DNA of 64,000 bases from Nitratireductor pacificus pht-3B (GCF_000300335.1 NZ_AMRM01000019.1:41644-105643), one strand, 5' to 3'; positions 27,760 to 36,542 are shown, counted from the stretch's first letter. The notes: a model not told the origin generated them from the sequence alone. A program made the numbers and translations.

Positions 27760-29282
27760 CGCTTCGGCTCGCGACGCAGTTGCTGGAGCGGCGGCCAGGG
27801 ATTTTCCGGTGCAGCGCCCTGCATCTGGCGCGTGTTGAAGTACTCACCGCCCTTTTCCAGGACGTCCTCGACGCCGCGGATCTCGTCGGCATAACCGCCG
27901 AGGCGGATATAGTCGTCGCGGCGCAGGGTGAATTCGATGGGCGCGACGAGCGCAGGCGTCGGCACGTAGCCGAAGGCGTTCTCGGGCGTGCGCATCACAT
28001 CGACCATGATGGTGATGCCGCCGCCCGGCCAGACATAGACCGGCGCGCCGCCCACCGTGACATAGGTCCTCAGTCCCTGCACGGAGCGGGTGAGGTTGAC
28101 CGGGTTCTCCGTCACGCCGGCGCGCAGCGAACCGCCCGCACCGCCCATGAACAGCACCGTGCACAATGCCGGCTCGCAATTCTCCTCGATGAGTTCGACG
28201 GATTTGAGCAGGCGCTCGGGGAACGGCTTCCTGACCGGCGCGAGCGCCGCGTCGAGCTCGTAATAGGCGAACTGCTCGCCGGTGGTCGAGACCATCAGCA
28301 GCGACAGGCCGGGCCGGGCGCCCTTCTTGTCGTTGAAGGGGCCGAGGATCTCCAGCGGATCGTCGATCACCGTTCCGCCCCAGCCGAGCCCCGGCTCGGA
28401 AACGCGGAAATAGCGCCCCGGCGTCGAGCGCCGTCCGACGATCTTGATGCCCGTCTCCTCCCAACCGAGTACCTTGCCGGCCTGATGCTCGGAGACCACG
28501 CCGGTGATGTGATCGTCGACCACCACCACCTCGTCCACCAGCCCCTTCCACTGGGTGGCGAACATGCCGATCGCCGCCGAGCCGCAGCCGACGCGCATGC
28601 GCTCCTCGCGCTTGCCGTCGATGATGGGCGGCTGGCCAGCCTGGACGATGACGGTCGCGCCGCCGTCTATGGCGAGCTCGACCGGCTTCTTGTTGCACAG
28701 GTCGAGCAGCGCCTGGCAGGTGACGCGGCCCTCGCCCTTGGAGCCGCCCGTCAGGTGATGCACGCCGCCCAGCGACAGCATCTGGCTGCCATATTCGGCG
28801 GTGGTCACGTGCCCGACCGCCTCGCCCCCGGCGCGCACGGCTGCCGTTTCCGGTCCGAGGAAGCGATCCGTGTCGATCTTCACCTTGACGCCACAGTAGG
28901 AAAAGATGCCTTCCGTCACCACGGTGACCAGGTCGACACCCTCCACCTCCTGGCTGACGATGAAGGGCGCCGGCTTGTAATCGGGATAGGTGGTGCCGGC
29001 GCCGACGGCGCTGACGAAGCGGCGCTTCGTGCTGACGAGCTCACCGTCCCATGGCGCCTCGCCCTCGAAGGCAACGATGGCGTCCCCCTCCTCCGCCGCA
29101 TGTTCGAGGATCGTCACGGGATCGCAGCGGGTGATGCGACCCCCGAAATTGCCATAGCGGTCGCAGGCGCCGGTGCGGCCCTCGGCGATGTAGCACATCA
29201 CCGGACAGGCATCGCAACGTAGCTTCTCGCCGGCCGGCTTGTCCGGCGGCGTTACCTCGAAACGCTCGGTGAGCTCGTTCAT
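27756..29282 (-). CDS. 6-hydroxynicotinate reductase
   Basis: 508 residues. N-terminal iron-sulfur motif C23-x2-C26-x3-C30-x9-C40 (CDACPVMC, then GACDRYG), then conserved VSTKRRFVSAVGAGTTYPDYKPAPF-type sequence and C-terminal FNTRQMQGAAPENPWPPL. This matches the family named after Hnr of Eubacterium barkeri, which reduces 6-hydroxynicotinate to 1,4,5,6-tetrahydro-6-oxonicotinate. Neighbouring molybdenum hydroxylase and nicotinamidase genes agree with that role. The in vivo substrate could be another hydroxylated N-heterocycle. Confidence 0.85.
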   Translation of the reverse strand: MNELTERFEVTPPDKPAGEKLRCDACPVMCYIAEGRTGACDRYGNFGGRITRCDPVTILEHAAEEGDAIVAFEGEAPWDGELVSTKRRFVSAVGAGTTYPDYKPAPFIVSQEVEGVDLVTVVTEGIFSYCGVKVKIDTDRFLGPETAAVRAGGEAVGHVTTAEYGSQMLSLGGVHHLTGGSKGEGRVTCQALLDLCNKKPVELAIDGGATVIVQAGQPPIIDGKREERMRVGCGSAAIGMFATQWKGLVDEVVVVDDHITGVVSEHQAGKVLGWEETGIKIVGRRSTPGRYFRVSEPGLGWGGTVIDDPLEILGPFNDKKGARPGLSLLMVSTTGEQFAYYELDAALAPVRKPFPERLLKSVELIEENCEPALCTVLFMGGAGGSLRAGVTENPVNLTRSVQGLRTYVTVGGAPVYVWPGGGITIMVDVMRTPENAFGYVPTPALVAPIEFTLRRDDYIRLGGYADEIRGVEDVLEKGGEYFNTRQMQGAAPENPWPPLQQLRREPKR

Positions 29283-29338
29283 CTCACCCGCTCCCGCGAT
29301 ACGGCAACGGAGAGAGGCGTCAGCATGGCGGCCATCCT

Positions 29339-29505
29339 CCTTCTCCCCGTAAAACGGGGAGAAGGTGCCGGCAGACGGATGAGGGACGATTGCGACCTCA
29401 AGGATTGACGCGGCGGGCGTGCGACGAAGAGCCAGTATTTTAGGTTTGGCGCCCGCCCCTCATCCGGCCCTTCGGGCCACCTTCTCCCCGCGAGCGGGGA
29501 GAAGG
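29339..29505. repeat. Two GC-rich hairpins of an intergenic palindromic repeat
   Basis: Hairpin 1: CCTTCTCCCCGT (29339-29350) and ACGGGGAGAAGG (29354-29365). Hairpin 2: CCTTCTCCCCG (29480-29490) and CGGGGAGAAGG (29495-29505). GATGAGGG (29378-29385) and CCCTCATC (29457-29464) pair across the spacer, so the whole block can fold as a larger structure. It fills the 283-base gap between the molybdenum hydroxylase and reductase genes, inside an otherwise tightly packed operon. Confidence 0.75.
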
Positions 29506-29565
29506 AAAAGCGGCAACACGCGCGCTCCGTTTCGCTCCCCAGAAAGGCAGGCAATATCACCCTAC

Positions 29566-32316
29566 TCATCTCCCAGCCTCCCCCCGCGCCCGGATGGCCT
29601 CCAGAACGCGGCTCGGCGTTGCTGGAACCTTGGCGATCTCGGCGCCGGTGGCGTGGCGGATCGCGTTGAGGATGGCCGGCGCGGTGGGGATCAGCACATG
29701 CTCGCCCAGCCCCTTGGCGCCGAATGGCCCTTCCGGGTCCGGCACCTCGATCAAGATTGTCGTCACCGGCGGCACGTCGCCGATGGTGGGGATCAGGTAG
29801 TCGTGCAGGTTCTCCGTGCGCCCCGGGACATATTCCTCCATCAGCGCAAGGCCGATGCCCTGCGCGATGCCGCCCTCGATCTGCCCTTCGGCCAGCAGCG
29901 GATTGATGGCGCGGCCCACATCGTGGGCGGCGGTGATGCCGAGCGGCTTCACCGTGCCGAGCGTCGTGTCCACCTCCAGCTCCACCAGCTGCGCGCCGTA
30001 GCCATAGACGGCATACGGCGTTCCCTGCCCCTTCGCGTCCAGCGCCGTCGTCGGCGGGTCGTAGCTCTCTTCCGCCGAGAAGGCATAGCCGCGCGCGTCG
30101 GGCGCGATGTCCGCCAGCGGCAGACGCCGCCGCACATCGCCCTCGCGGATGACGAGCGCCCTGTCCTCGATGCCGATCTCGGCCGCATCCGAAACATTGG
30201 CGAAGCGCAAGATCGCCTCGCGCAGCGCCCGGCCGGCTTTCTCGGCCGCCTTGCCGGTGACGTAGGTTTGGCGCGAGGCAGAGGTCTTGCCGGCGTCGGG
30301 CGTCAGCGCCGTGTCGCCCGAAACCAGCGTGAAGGCGGAAAGCGGCAGGCCGGCGGCATCGGCGCAGATCTGCGCGATGACCGTGTTCGACCCCTGGCCG
30401 ATATCGACCGCCCCCTGGTGCAGCATCACTGCACCGGACGCGGCGATGCCGACGCGGATGGTCGACGGGTTGGGCAGGGCCGTGTTGCCGCAGCCATACC
30501 AGCAGGAGGCGACCCCCACCCCGCGCCGCAGCTTGCCGCCGCGCGCGTTGAAGGTCTCTGCCTCGGCGAGCGCGCGGCTCCAGTGCGGCTGCAGGGCCTC
30601 GAGGCAGGCCCGGATGCCGACGCCGGAAAGCTGCTGGCCGCAGGTGGTGCGGTCGCCGTCGACCAGCGCATTGTCGATGCGGAACGCCAGCCGGTCGCGT
30701 CCGAGCTTTTCGGCCAGCCGGTCATAGAGCACTTCCTGCATGATGGTCGCCTGCGGCACGCCGAAACCGCGGAAGGCGCCCGCGATCGGGCCATTGGTAT
30801 GGATCGCCCGCCCGGTGGCGCGATAGTTGGGTGTCCGGTAGGGGCCGGAGGCATGGACCGGTACGCGGTTGGCGACGGTCGGCCCCCAGCTTGCATAGGC
30901 GCCGGTGTTGAAATCGCCCTCGAAGACCATGCCGGTGACGCGGCCGGCCTCGTCGGCGGCGATGGTCGCCTGCATGGCGGCCGGGTGGCGCTTGGTGGTC
31001 GAGCGCATGGACTCCGCCCGCGAGAAGACGATGGCCGCCGGGCGGCCGGTCTTCAGTGCGACCAGGCCGACCAGCGGCTGTAGCGAGATGTCGAGCTTCG
31101 AGCCGAAACCGCCGCCGGTGGCGAGCGGCACGACGCGCACCTTTTCCGGCGGCAGGCCAAGCACCCTGGCCGTGTCGTCGCGGTCCATGAAAGGCGCCTG
31201 GGTGCAGGCCTTGATGACCAGCGTGTCGCCCTCCATGACGGCGTAGCCGGCCTCGGGCTCGATATAGGCATGCTCCACATAGGAGGTCTCGATCGTGCCG
31301 CTGACGGCGGCGAAGGCGCCCGCGATCGCCGCTTCCGGATCGCCGCGCTCGACGAAACCCTGGGTCAACTGGTTGCCGGCCCGCCCCGCATGCAGGTCGG
31401 CGAAGCCGCCCTGCCGCGCCGCATCCGGCGTCAGCGCATGGGGCAGCTCGCTCCACGTGACGGGGAAGGTTTCGAGATCCAGCGCCTCGATCGCTTCGCG
31501 CTCGCCGGCGACAAGCGCCACCGCCTCGCCGCGAAAGCGCGCCCGGCCTTCGGCCAGCGCCGGCTGGTCGGCGAAGGGCGGAATGACGCCGAAGCGGTTT
31601 TCGCCCGGAATGTCGGCTGCAGTGAAGACGGCGACAATGCCGGGATGGGCGGCGACGAAGGCATCCGTATCGCCGATCTCGAACGCCGCATGCCAGTGCG
31701 GCGAACGGACCACCGCCACCGAAAGCGCATCGGCCGGACGCTCGTCGGCGCCGAAAACCTCGCTGCCCATGACCTTGCGCAGACCGTCGAGGCGGATCGG
31801 CGAGGCGCCAACGGCTTCGCCCCGCCCGACCAGCGCCGGATCGACGGCGACCGAGCGGTTGGCGTTGATCACCGCGTCGATGATCTTGCGGTAGCCGGTG
31901 CAGCGGCAGAGCACGCCGCCCAGCGCGTCCTTCACCTCCTCCTCCGAGGGAGAGGGATTGGTTTCTAGAAGGGCCGCGGCGCTGACCAGCGCGCCGGGCG
32001 TGCAGATGCCGCATTGCGCGGCGCCGTGGCGCAGGAAGGATTCCTGCAGAGCCGACAGGCTGCCGTTCGACAACCCCTCCACCGTGCGCACACGGCGGCC
32101 CGAAAGACTCGCTGCCGGCATCAGGCACGCGCATACGACCTCGCCGTCGACCAGCACGGAACAGGCCCCGCAATCGCCCGCGTCGCAGCCGACCTTTGTG
32201 CCCGTCAGGCCGAGCTCGTCGCGCAGCACGGAAGACAGCCGCTGCAGCGGCGCGACCTTCGCCTCGACGGGATGGCCGTTGACCTCGAAGGAAAGCCTGA
32301 CGCGCGTTTCGCTCAT
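29566..32316 (-). CDS. Molybdenum hydroxylase: 2Fe-2S domain fused to xanthine-dehydrogenase-type Mo-binding subunit
   Basis: 916 residues. Residues 1-160 are a small subunit with two 2Fe-2S clusters (C44, C49, C52, C64; then QCGICTPGA and CRCTGYRK). From about 170 a Mo-pterin large subunit follows: TGGGFGSKLDISLQ, GAFRGFGVPQ, GQGSNTVIAQI and the catalytic Glu in GAKGLGEHVL. The FeS and Mo modules are usually separate subunits. With the FAD gene overlapping by 4 bases, this would hydroxylate nicotinate (or a related N-heterocycle) at C6. It is not a typical xanthine dehydrogenase context. Confidence 0.88.
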   Translation of the reverse strand: MSETRVRLSFEVNGHPVEAKVAPLQRLSSVLRDELGLTGTKVGCDAGDCGACSVLVDGEVVCACLMPAASLSGRRVRTVEGLSNGSLSALQESFLRHGAAQCGICTPGALVSAAALLETNPSPSEEEVKDALGGVLCRCTGYRKIIDAVINANRSVAVDPALVGRGEAVGASPIRLDGLRKVMGSEVFGADERPADALSVAVVRSPHWHAAFEIGDTDAFVAAHPGIVAVFTAADIPGENRFGVIPPFADQPALAEGRARFRGEAVALVAGEREAIEALDLETFPVTWSELPHALTPDAARQGGFADLHAGRAGNQLTQGFVERGDPEAAIAGAFAAVSGTIETSYVEHAYIEPEAGYAVMEGDTLVIKACTQAPFMDRDDTARVLGLPPEKVRVVPLATGGGFGSKLDISLQPLVGLVALKTGRPAAIVFSRAESMRSTTKRHPAAMQATIAADEAGRVTGMVFEGDFNTGAYASWGPTVANRVPVHASGPYRTPNYRATGRAIHTNGPIAGAFRGFGVPQATIMQEVLYDRLAEKLGRDRLAFRIDNALVDGDRTTCGQQLSGVGIRACLEALQPHWSRALAEAETFNARGGKLRRGVGVASCWYGCGNTALPNPSTIRVGIAASGAVMLHQGAVDIGQGSNTVIAQICADAAGLPLSAFTLVSGDTALTPDAGKTSASRQTYVTGKAAEKAGRALREAILRFANVSDAAEIGIEDRALVIREGDVRRRLPLADIAPDARGYAFSAEESYDPPTTALDAKGQGTPYAVYGYGAQLVELEVDTTLGTVKPLGITAAHDVGRAINPLLAEGQIEGGIAQGIGLALMEEYVPGRTENLHDYLIPTIGDVPPVTTILIEVPDPEGPFGAKGLGEHVLIPTAPAILNAIRHATGAEIAKVPATPSRVLEAIRARGEAGR

Positions 32317-33167
32317 GCCGCCAGCCCTCCGCGCGTGTCTTCCCCGCCTGCGAGCGCCACCGCGCGGGCGACGATCTCCCGCGCCGCGTCCCGCCGGTAG
32401 GCGGCACTGCCGCGCACATCGTCGATCGGGGCGAGTTCGGGAAAATCATAGGCTTCGATCAGCGCCGCACAGGCTGCCGCATCCTTGCCGCGAAGCCGGG
32501 TCTCCAGCCCCGTGAGGCGCTGCGCCACGGCAGAGCAGGAACCGACGGCGATGGCGGCGTCCACGATCTTCTTGCCGTCGAGGACCAGCCGGGCGGCGGC
32601 CATGGCGATGGAGATCACCAGATAGCGCCGCGCGCCCAGCTTGACGAAGCCAGACCGCCCGGTGGCGGATGCCTTCGGCACGCGGACCGCGGTGACGAGT
32701 TCATGGTCCGCACGTGCCGTTTTCCGGTTTCCGAGGATGAAGGCGGAGAGCGGAAGATGGCGGACGCCTTCGGCGGAGCGCAGCTCGACCTCGGCATCGA
32801 GGGCCAGCAATGGCGGCACGCCGTCGGCGGCCGGGGATGCATTGCACAGATTGCCGGCGACGGTGCCGGTGTTCTGGATCTGCACCGAGCCCACCTCGCG
32901 AGCCGCCTGCTTCAGCATGTCGAAGGCGGGCGGCAACGGAGCGCGGACAAGCGCGCTCCAGGTGGTGCGCGCGCCGATGACGAGATGCGTCTCCGTCTCG
33001 GCGAGGCCCTCCAGCGCGGACAGTCCGTTGATGTCGAGCACGTCGTCCCTCACTGGCCCGGAACCCAGCACCGGATAGAAATCCGTGCCGCCGGCAAGGA
33101 TCGTCCAGCGCTTCGAGCGTAAGAGCTCGAGCGCCCCCTCCAGTTCGGTCGGTCTGGCATAGTCCAT
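32313..33167 (-). CDS. FAD-binding subunit of molybdenum hydroxylase (CoxM family)
   Basis: 284 residues. FAD pyrophosphate motifs AGGTDFYP (26-33) and TVAGNLCNASPAADG, and the C-terminal CO dehydrogenase flavoprotein domain. It transfers electrons from the FeS clusters of the next gene product to the acceptor. First gene of the minus-strand catabolic operon, overlapping the fused Mo/FeS gene by 4 bases, preceded by a strong promoter and a palindromic operator. Confidence 0.92.
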   Translation of the reverse strand: MDYARPTELEGALELLRSKRWTILAGGTDFYPVLGSGPVRDDVLDINGLSALEGLAETETHLVIGARTTWSALVRAPLPPAFDMLKQAAREVGSVQIQNTGTVAGNLCNASPAADGVPPLLALDAEVELRSAEGVRHLPLSAFILGNRKTARADHELVTAVRVPKASATGRSGFVKLGARRYLVISIAMAAARLVLDGKKIVDAAIAVGSCSAVAQRLTGLETRLRGKDAAACAALIEAYDFPELAPIDDVRGSAAYRRDAAREIVARAVALAGGEDTRGGLAA

Positions 33168-33238
33168 GCTGCGCCTGCCTGCCGTGATGGCGATGTCGTT
33201 CCCCGTGCCTTTCCGGTTTGCGGCGGCACGTTATTTCA

Positions 33239-33277
33239 TTCGTATACAAATGATACGCCGGTTGGCCCGCTTGTCAA
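33239..33277 (-). promoter_or_regulatory. Promoter and palindromic operator of the nicotinate-type operon
   Basis: On the minus strand: TTGACA (33277-33272), 16-base spacer, TATCAT (33255-33250), followed at once by TTTGTATACGAA (33250-33239), a dyad centred on GTATAC that would cover the transcription start. A related dyad, TTTGTACACAAG, precedes the substrate-binding-protein gene at 39025-39036. This placement suits a repressor such as the MarR protein of the cluster. Confidence 0.7.
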
Positions 33278-33332
33278 AGGGGAACATTCGGTCCAACGTC
33301 GCGCCGATCTTTGGGAAAGCGAGGGAACGAAC

Positions 33333-33932
33333 ATGGCGGACGAGGCGCTGATCGTCATCGATGTGCAGAATGATTTTTGCCCGGGCGGGGCGCTGGCCGT
33401 CGCCGATGGCGACCGGGTGGTGCCGGTGGTGAACGGGCTGATCCGACGCTTCGAGCACGTTGTGCTGACGCAGGACTGGCATCCGGCCGGCCATTCGAGC
33501 TTCGCGTCCTCGCACCCCGGAAAGGCGCCGTTCCAGGCGGTGACGATGCCCTATGGCGAGCAGACGCTGTGGCCGGACCATTGCGTCCAGGGGACGAAAG
33601 GGGCGGACTTCCATCCCGGCCTTGAATGGACGAGTGCCGAGCTTGTCATCCGCAAGGGCTTCCGCCAGGCAATCGACAGCTACTCGGCCTTTTTCGAGAA
33701 CGACCACGAGACGCCGACAGGGCTCGGCGGCTATCTGCGTGAGCGGGGCGTTTCGAAGGTGACGCTGGCCGGGCTGGCGACGGACTTCTGCGTCGCCTAT
33801 TCAGCGCTCGACGCCCGCCGGCTGGGCTTTGAGGCGAGTGTGGTTCTGGAAGGCAGCCGGGCGATCGACCTTGGCGGCTCGCTCGCAGCGATGACGGCGA
33901 TGATGAAGGACGCCGGGGTGGCGCTGGTTTGA
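33333..33932 (+). CDS. pncA: Nicotinamidase
   Basis: 199 residues, isochorismatase-fold amidase. Catalytic triad D10, K108 and C153 (GLATDFCVAYS), and metal-site residues D48, H50 and H83 (TQDWHP, WPDHCVQGT). It hydrolyses nicotinamide to nicotinate and ammonia. It is divergent from the molybdenum-hydroxylase operon, sharing its 165-base promoter region. That fits feeding of nicotinate into the pathway as well as NAD salvage. ATG at 33333. Confidence 0.95.
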   Translation: MADEALIVIDVQNDFCPGGALAVADGDRVVPVVNGLIRRFEHVVLTQDWHPAGHSSFASSHPGKAPFQAVTMPYGEQTLWPDHCVQGTKGADFHPGLEWTSAELVIRKGFRQAIDSYSAFFENDHETPTGLGGYLRERGVSKVTLAGLATDFCVAYSALDARRLGFEASVVLEGSRAIDLGGSLAAMTAMMKDAGVALV

Positions 33933-33966
33933 GTGGACCGGCGGGCAAGCAGGCGCCAGGCCCCGC

Positions 33967-34674
33967 TCACCCCACACCCACATAGCGGTGCACCATGCCC
34001 GGATCGGCGCGCAGGCGCTCGACATCCACGGTTTCGCGGTTGCGCCCGTTCTCGATGAAGGCGACACGGTCGGCGACGGGCAGGACCGCATCGACGCGCT
34101 GCTCGACCAGGATGGTCGACACGCCGCGCGTCCGCAACGCCGCCACCGTCTCGCGGATGCGGGCGATCATCGACGGCATCAGCCCTTCCGTCGGCTCGTC
34201 CAGCAGAAGCACATCCGGCTCCAGGCAGAGCGCCCGCGCCATGGCGAGCATCTGCTGCTCGCCGCCCGAAAGCGTTCCGGAGCGTTGCTTCAGCCTTTCG
34301 CGCAGGACAGGGAACAGCTCGAGCACGCCGTCGCGCGTCGCCGCTCCCTTGCCGCGCGTCATTAGGCCGATCTCGATGTTCTCGCCGACCGTGAGTTCGG
34401 AGAACAGCCGGCGGCCCTGCGGCACATAGGCGACGCCCGCCCGCGGCACCTCGTGCGGGGCGAGCTTCGCCAGATCCGTGTCCCCGAGAAGGATGCGGCC
34501 GGCCGTCGCCGGCACCAGGCCCATGATGGTCTTCAGCGCTGTGGTCTTGCCCGCCCCGTTGCGGCCGAGCAGGCAGAGCACCTCGCCGGCCTGCAGTTCC
34601 AGATCGAAGCCGCGCAGCACCTGCACATGGCCGTAGGAGCTGTCGACGCCTTCCATTTTCAGCGCTGCCGTCAT
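33967..34674 (-). CDS. Branched-chain-type ABC transporter ATP-binding protein LivF-like
   Basis: 235 residues. Walker A LLGRNGAGKTT, signature LSGGEQQMLAMARAL, Walker B VLLLDEPTEG(L)MPSMI. The TEGLMP form is typical of LivF. The ATG ending 34674 follows the livG-like stop directly (TGAGATG). Last gene of the five-gene importer operon; substrate is not readable from ATPase sequence. The upstream in-frame start at 34716 would overlap livG. Confidence 0.9.
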   Translation of the reverse strand: MTAALKMEGVDSSYGHVQVLRGFDLELQAGEVLCLLGRNGAGKTTALKTIMGLVPATAGRILLGDTDLAKLAPHEVPRAGVAYVPQGRRLFSELTVGENIEIGLMTRGKGAATRDGVLELFPVLRERLKQRSGTLSGGEQQMLAMARALCLEPDVLLLDEPTEGLMPSMIARIRETVAALRTRGVSTILVEQRVDAVLPVADRVAFIENGRNRETVDVERLRADPGMVHRYVGVG

Positions 34675-34675
34675 C

Positions 34676-35416
34676 TCACCCTCCCAGATAGGCCTGCTGG
34701 ACGGCGTTGTCGGCACGGATTTCGTCCGGCGTGCCCTGCGCGAGAATGCGGCCCTGCTCCATCACCGTGATGCGCTCGGCGAGCGCCATCACCACATCCA
34801 TGTTGTGCTCGATCAGGAGCACCGTCGCCTCCGCGCCGATCTGCCGAACGAGCGCGATGAAGTTGTCGATCTCGCCGTCCGAAAGCCCCTGCGTCGGTTC
34901 GTCGAGGATCAGAAGGCGCGGCTTCAGCGCCAGCCCCATCGCCACCTCGAGCAGCCTCTGGTGACCGTAGGAGAGATTGCCGGCGACCTTGCCGGCATGC
35001 TCGGCCAGCCCGACCCTGGTCAGCGCATCCATGCCCTGCTCCGTCAGCGCCCGGGCCGAAAGGCCGCGCGCGCGATCGTCGATCAGCCGCCGCTGGACGG
35101 CCAGCGCCACATTGTCGAACGCCGTCAGGTTGGCGAAGACGCTGGTGATCTGGAACGTATAGGCGATGCCCGCGCGCACCCTGCGGTGGGCAGGCATGCG
35201 CGAGATCTCGTCGCCGGCGAAGACGACGCTGCCCGAACTGGGCGCGACGCGGCCGCAGATCAGGCTCACGAAGGTCGTCTTGCCCGCCCCGTTGGGTCCG
35301 ATGATGGCGTGCGTCTCGCCCTCGGGCAGCGAGAAACTCACCTGGTCGACGGCCCTGAGTCCCCCGAAGGTGCGGCAGAGATCCCGGGTCACCAGCAGCG
35401 GGGTCACGGCAGCCAT
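34676..35416 (-). CDS. Branched-chain-type ABC transporter ATP-binding protein LivG-like
   Basis: 246 residues from the ATG ending 35416 (MAAVTPLLVTRDLCRTFGG). Walker A GPNGAGKTT, signature LSYGHQRLLEVAMGLAL, Walker B LLILDEPTQGLSDGEID, of the LivG subtype. Its start overlaps the livM-like end by 13 bases, indicating coupling. It pairs with the LivF-like ATPase to energise the importer. Confidence 0.9.
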   Translation of the reverse strand: MAAVTPLLVTRDLCRTFGGLRAVDQVSFSLPEGETHAIIGPNGAGKTTFVSLICGRVAPSSGSVVFAGDEISRMPAHRRVRAGIAYTFQITSVFANLTAFDNVALAVQRRLIDDRARGLSARALTEQGMDALTRVGLAEHAGKVAGNLSYGHQRLLEVAMGLALKPRLLILDEPTQGLSDGEIDNFIALVRQIGAEATVLLIEHNMDVVMALAERITVMEQGRILAQGTPDEIRADNAVQQAYLGG

Positions 35417-36378
35417 GGCAACCACCTTCCGCGCACCGTGCCGGCGATGCCCTTGGGAAAGAACAGGATGACGCCGATCAGGACGAGACCGACCACCAGG
35501 AGATGCGCCGTCGTGTAGCTCGACGCGGTGTCGATGACGTAGAACATGAACAGCGTACCGATCAGCGGCCCCAGCGTGGTGGCAGCCCCTCCGACCAGCA
35601 CCCATAACAGCGGCAGGATCGAGTACTGGATCGCCGCGAAGCCAGAGCCGACATAGCCGAACAGCACCGCATAGGCAGCCCCCGACGCGGCGCAGAAGAG
35701 GCCCGACAGAACCACCGAAGCGAGCTTGTTGGCGAACACATTGTAACCCAGCATGCGCATCCGCTCGTCGTTCTCCCGGATGGCGACCAGAGAGCGCCCG
35801 AACGGCGCACGGACCAGGAACAGGATCACCGTCAGGACGAGCGTGAACAGCGTCAGCGCCACCAGGTAGCGCGTCGACGGATCGGAGAGGTTGAGCGCGC
35901 CGCCCGGAAAGGCAAGAACGCGGCTCGACTGCGGCAGCACCAGCCCCTCCTCGCCGCGCGTATAGGTCGTGAAGTACAGCGTCGTCAGATAGAAGACCTG
36001 CGCGAACATCAGCGTGACGATCATGAAGGCGACGCCCGTGGTCCTGAGCGCCAGGAAGCCGACGACCAGCGCCAGTCCAGTGCCCGCTGCTAACCCTGCG
36101 GCGAATGCCGGCCAGACGCTCCATTCCAGATGATAGACGGTCAGCCCCGCGCCGTAGAGCCCGGCGGCGAAGAACATGGCGTGGCCGAGGCTGAGCAGCC
36201 CCGTATAGCCGAAGGCGAGGTTGTAGCCCATCGCGAACACGGCGAGCACCAGCACGCGGGCGAACACGCCGCGATGGTACTCCGGCAGCAGGAAGTTGAG
36301 CGCCAGGAGAAGGAGGACGACGCCGGCATGCAGCGCCAGGCTCTTTGCGGAAGGTGTGAGTTTGATGCGATTGGCCAT
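35404..36378 (-). CDS. Branched-chain-type ABC transporter permease LivM-like
   Basis: 324 residues, about eight to ten TM helices. The family motif YNLAFGYTGLLSLGHAMFFAAGLYGAG and the EAA-like ENDERMRMLGYNVFANKLASVVLSG loop mark it as LivM. The start at 36378 (MANRIKL) is chosen because the longer frame from 36414 would begin in the inverted repeat upstream. Confidence 0.9.
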   Translation of the reverse strand: MANRIKLTPSAKSLALHAGVVLLLLALNFLLPEYHRGVFARVLVLAVFAMGYNLAFGYTGLLSLGHAMFFAAGLYGAGLTVYHLEWSVWPAFAAGLAAGTGLALVVGFLALRTTGVAFMIVTLMFAQVFYLTTLYFTTYTRGEEGLVLPQSSRVLAFPGGALNLSDPSTRYLVALTLFTLVLTVILFLVRAPFGRSLVAIRENDERMRMLGYNVFANKLASVVLSGLFCAASGAAYAVLFGYVGSGFAAIQYSILPLLWVLVGGAATTLGPLIGTLFMFYVIDTASSYTTAHLLVVGLVLIGVILFFPKGIAGTVRGRWLPWLP

Positions 36379-36390
36379 GGCGCGCGTCAC

Positions 36391-36542
36391 ACCCCCCTCT
36401 GCCCTGCCGGGCATCTCCCCCTCAAGGGGGGAGATTGGCTGTCATGTCCGAAGGCGCCCACCCCGGAACGTGCTTGCGAGAGTTCGATGACGAGACATTC
36501 TCCCCCCTTGAGGGGGAGATGCCCGGCAGGGCAGAGGGGGGT
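36391..36542. repeat. Perfect 44-bp inverted repeat between livH- and livM-like genes
   Basis: Arms 36391-36434 and 36499-36542 are exact reverse complements with a 64-base spacer. Each arm contains its own small palindromes (GCCCTGCCGGGC and CCCCCTCAAGGGGG). It lies within the importer operon, 12 bases before the livM-like start and 17 bases after the livH-like stop. It resembles the mosaic intergenic repeats of Rhizobiales and could shape relative expression of the two permeases. Confidence 0.88.

Noticed and set aside
27498..31083. Two long plus-strand frames of 574 and 554 codons
   Set aside because: They run antisense to the 6-hydroxynicotinate reductase and molybdenum hydroxylase genes and show no recognisable domain.
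29566..33167. Xanthine dehydrogenase for purine breakdown
   Set aside because: Family match alone would allow it, but 6-hydroxynicotinate reductase and nicotinamidase as neighbours, the lack of purine genes and the FeS-Mo fusion favour an N-heterocycle hydroxylase.
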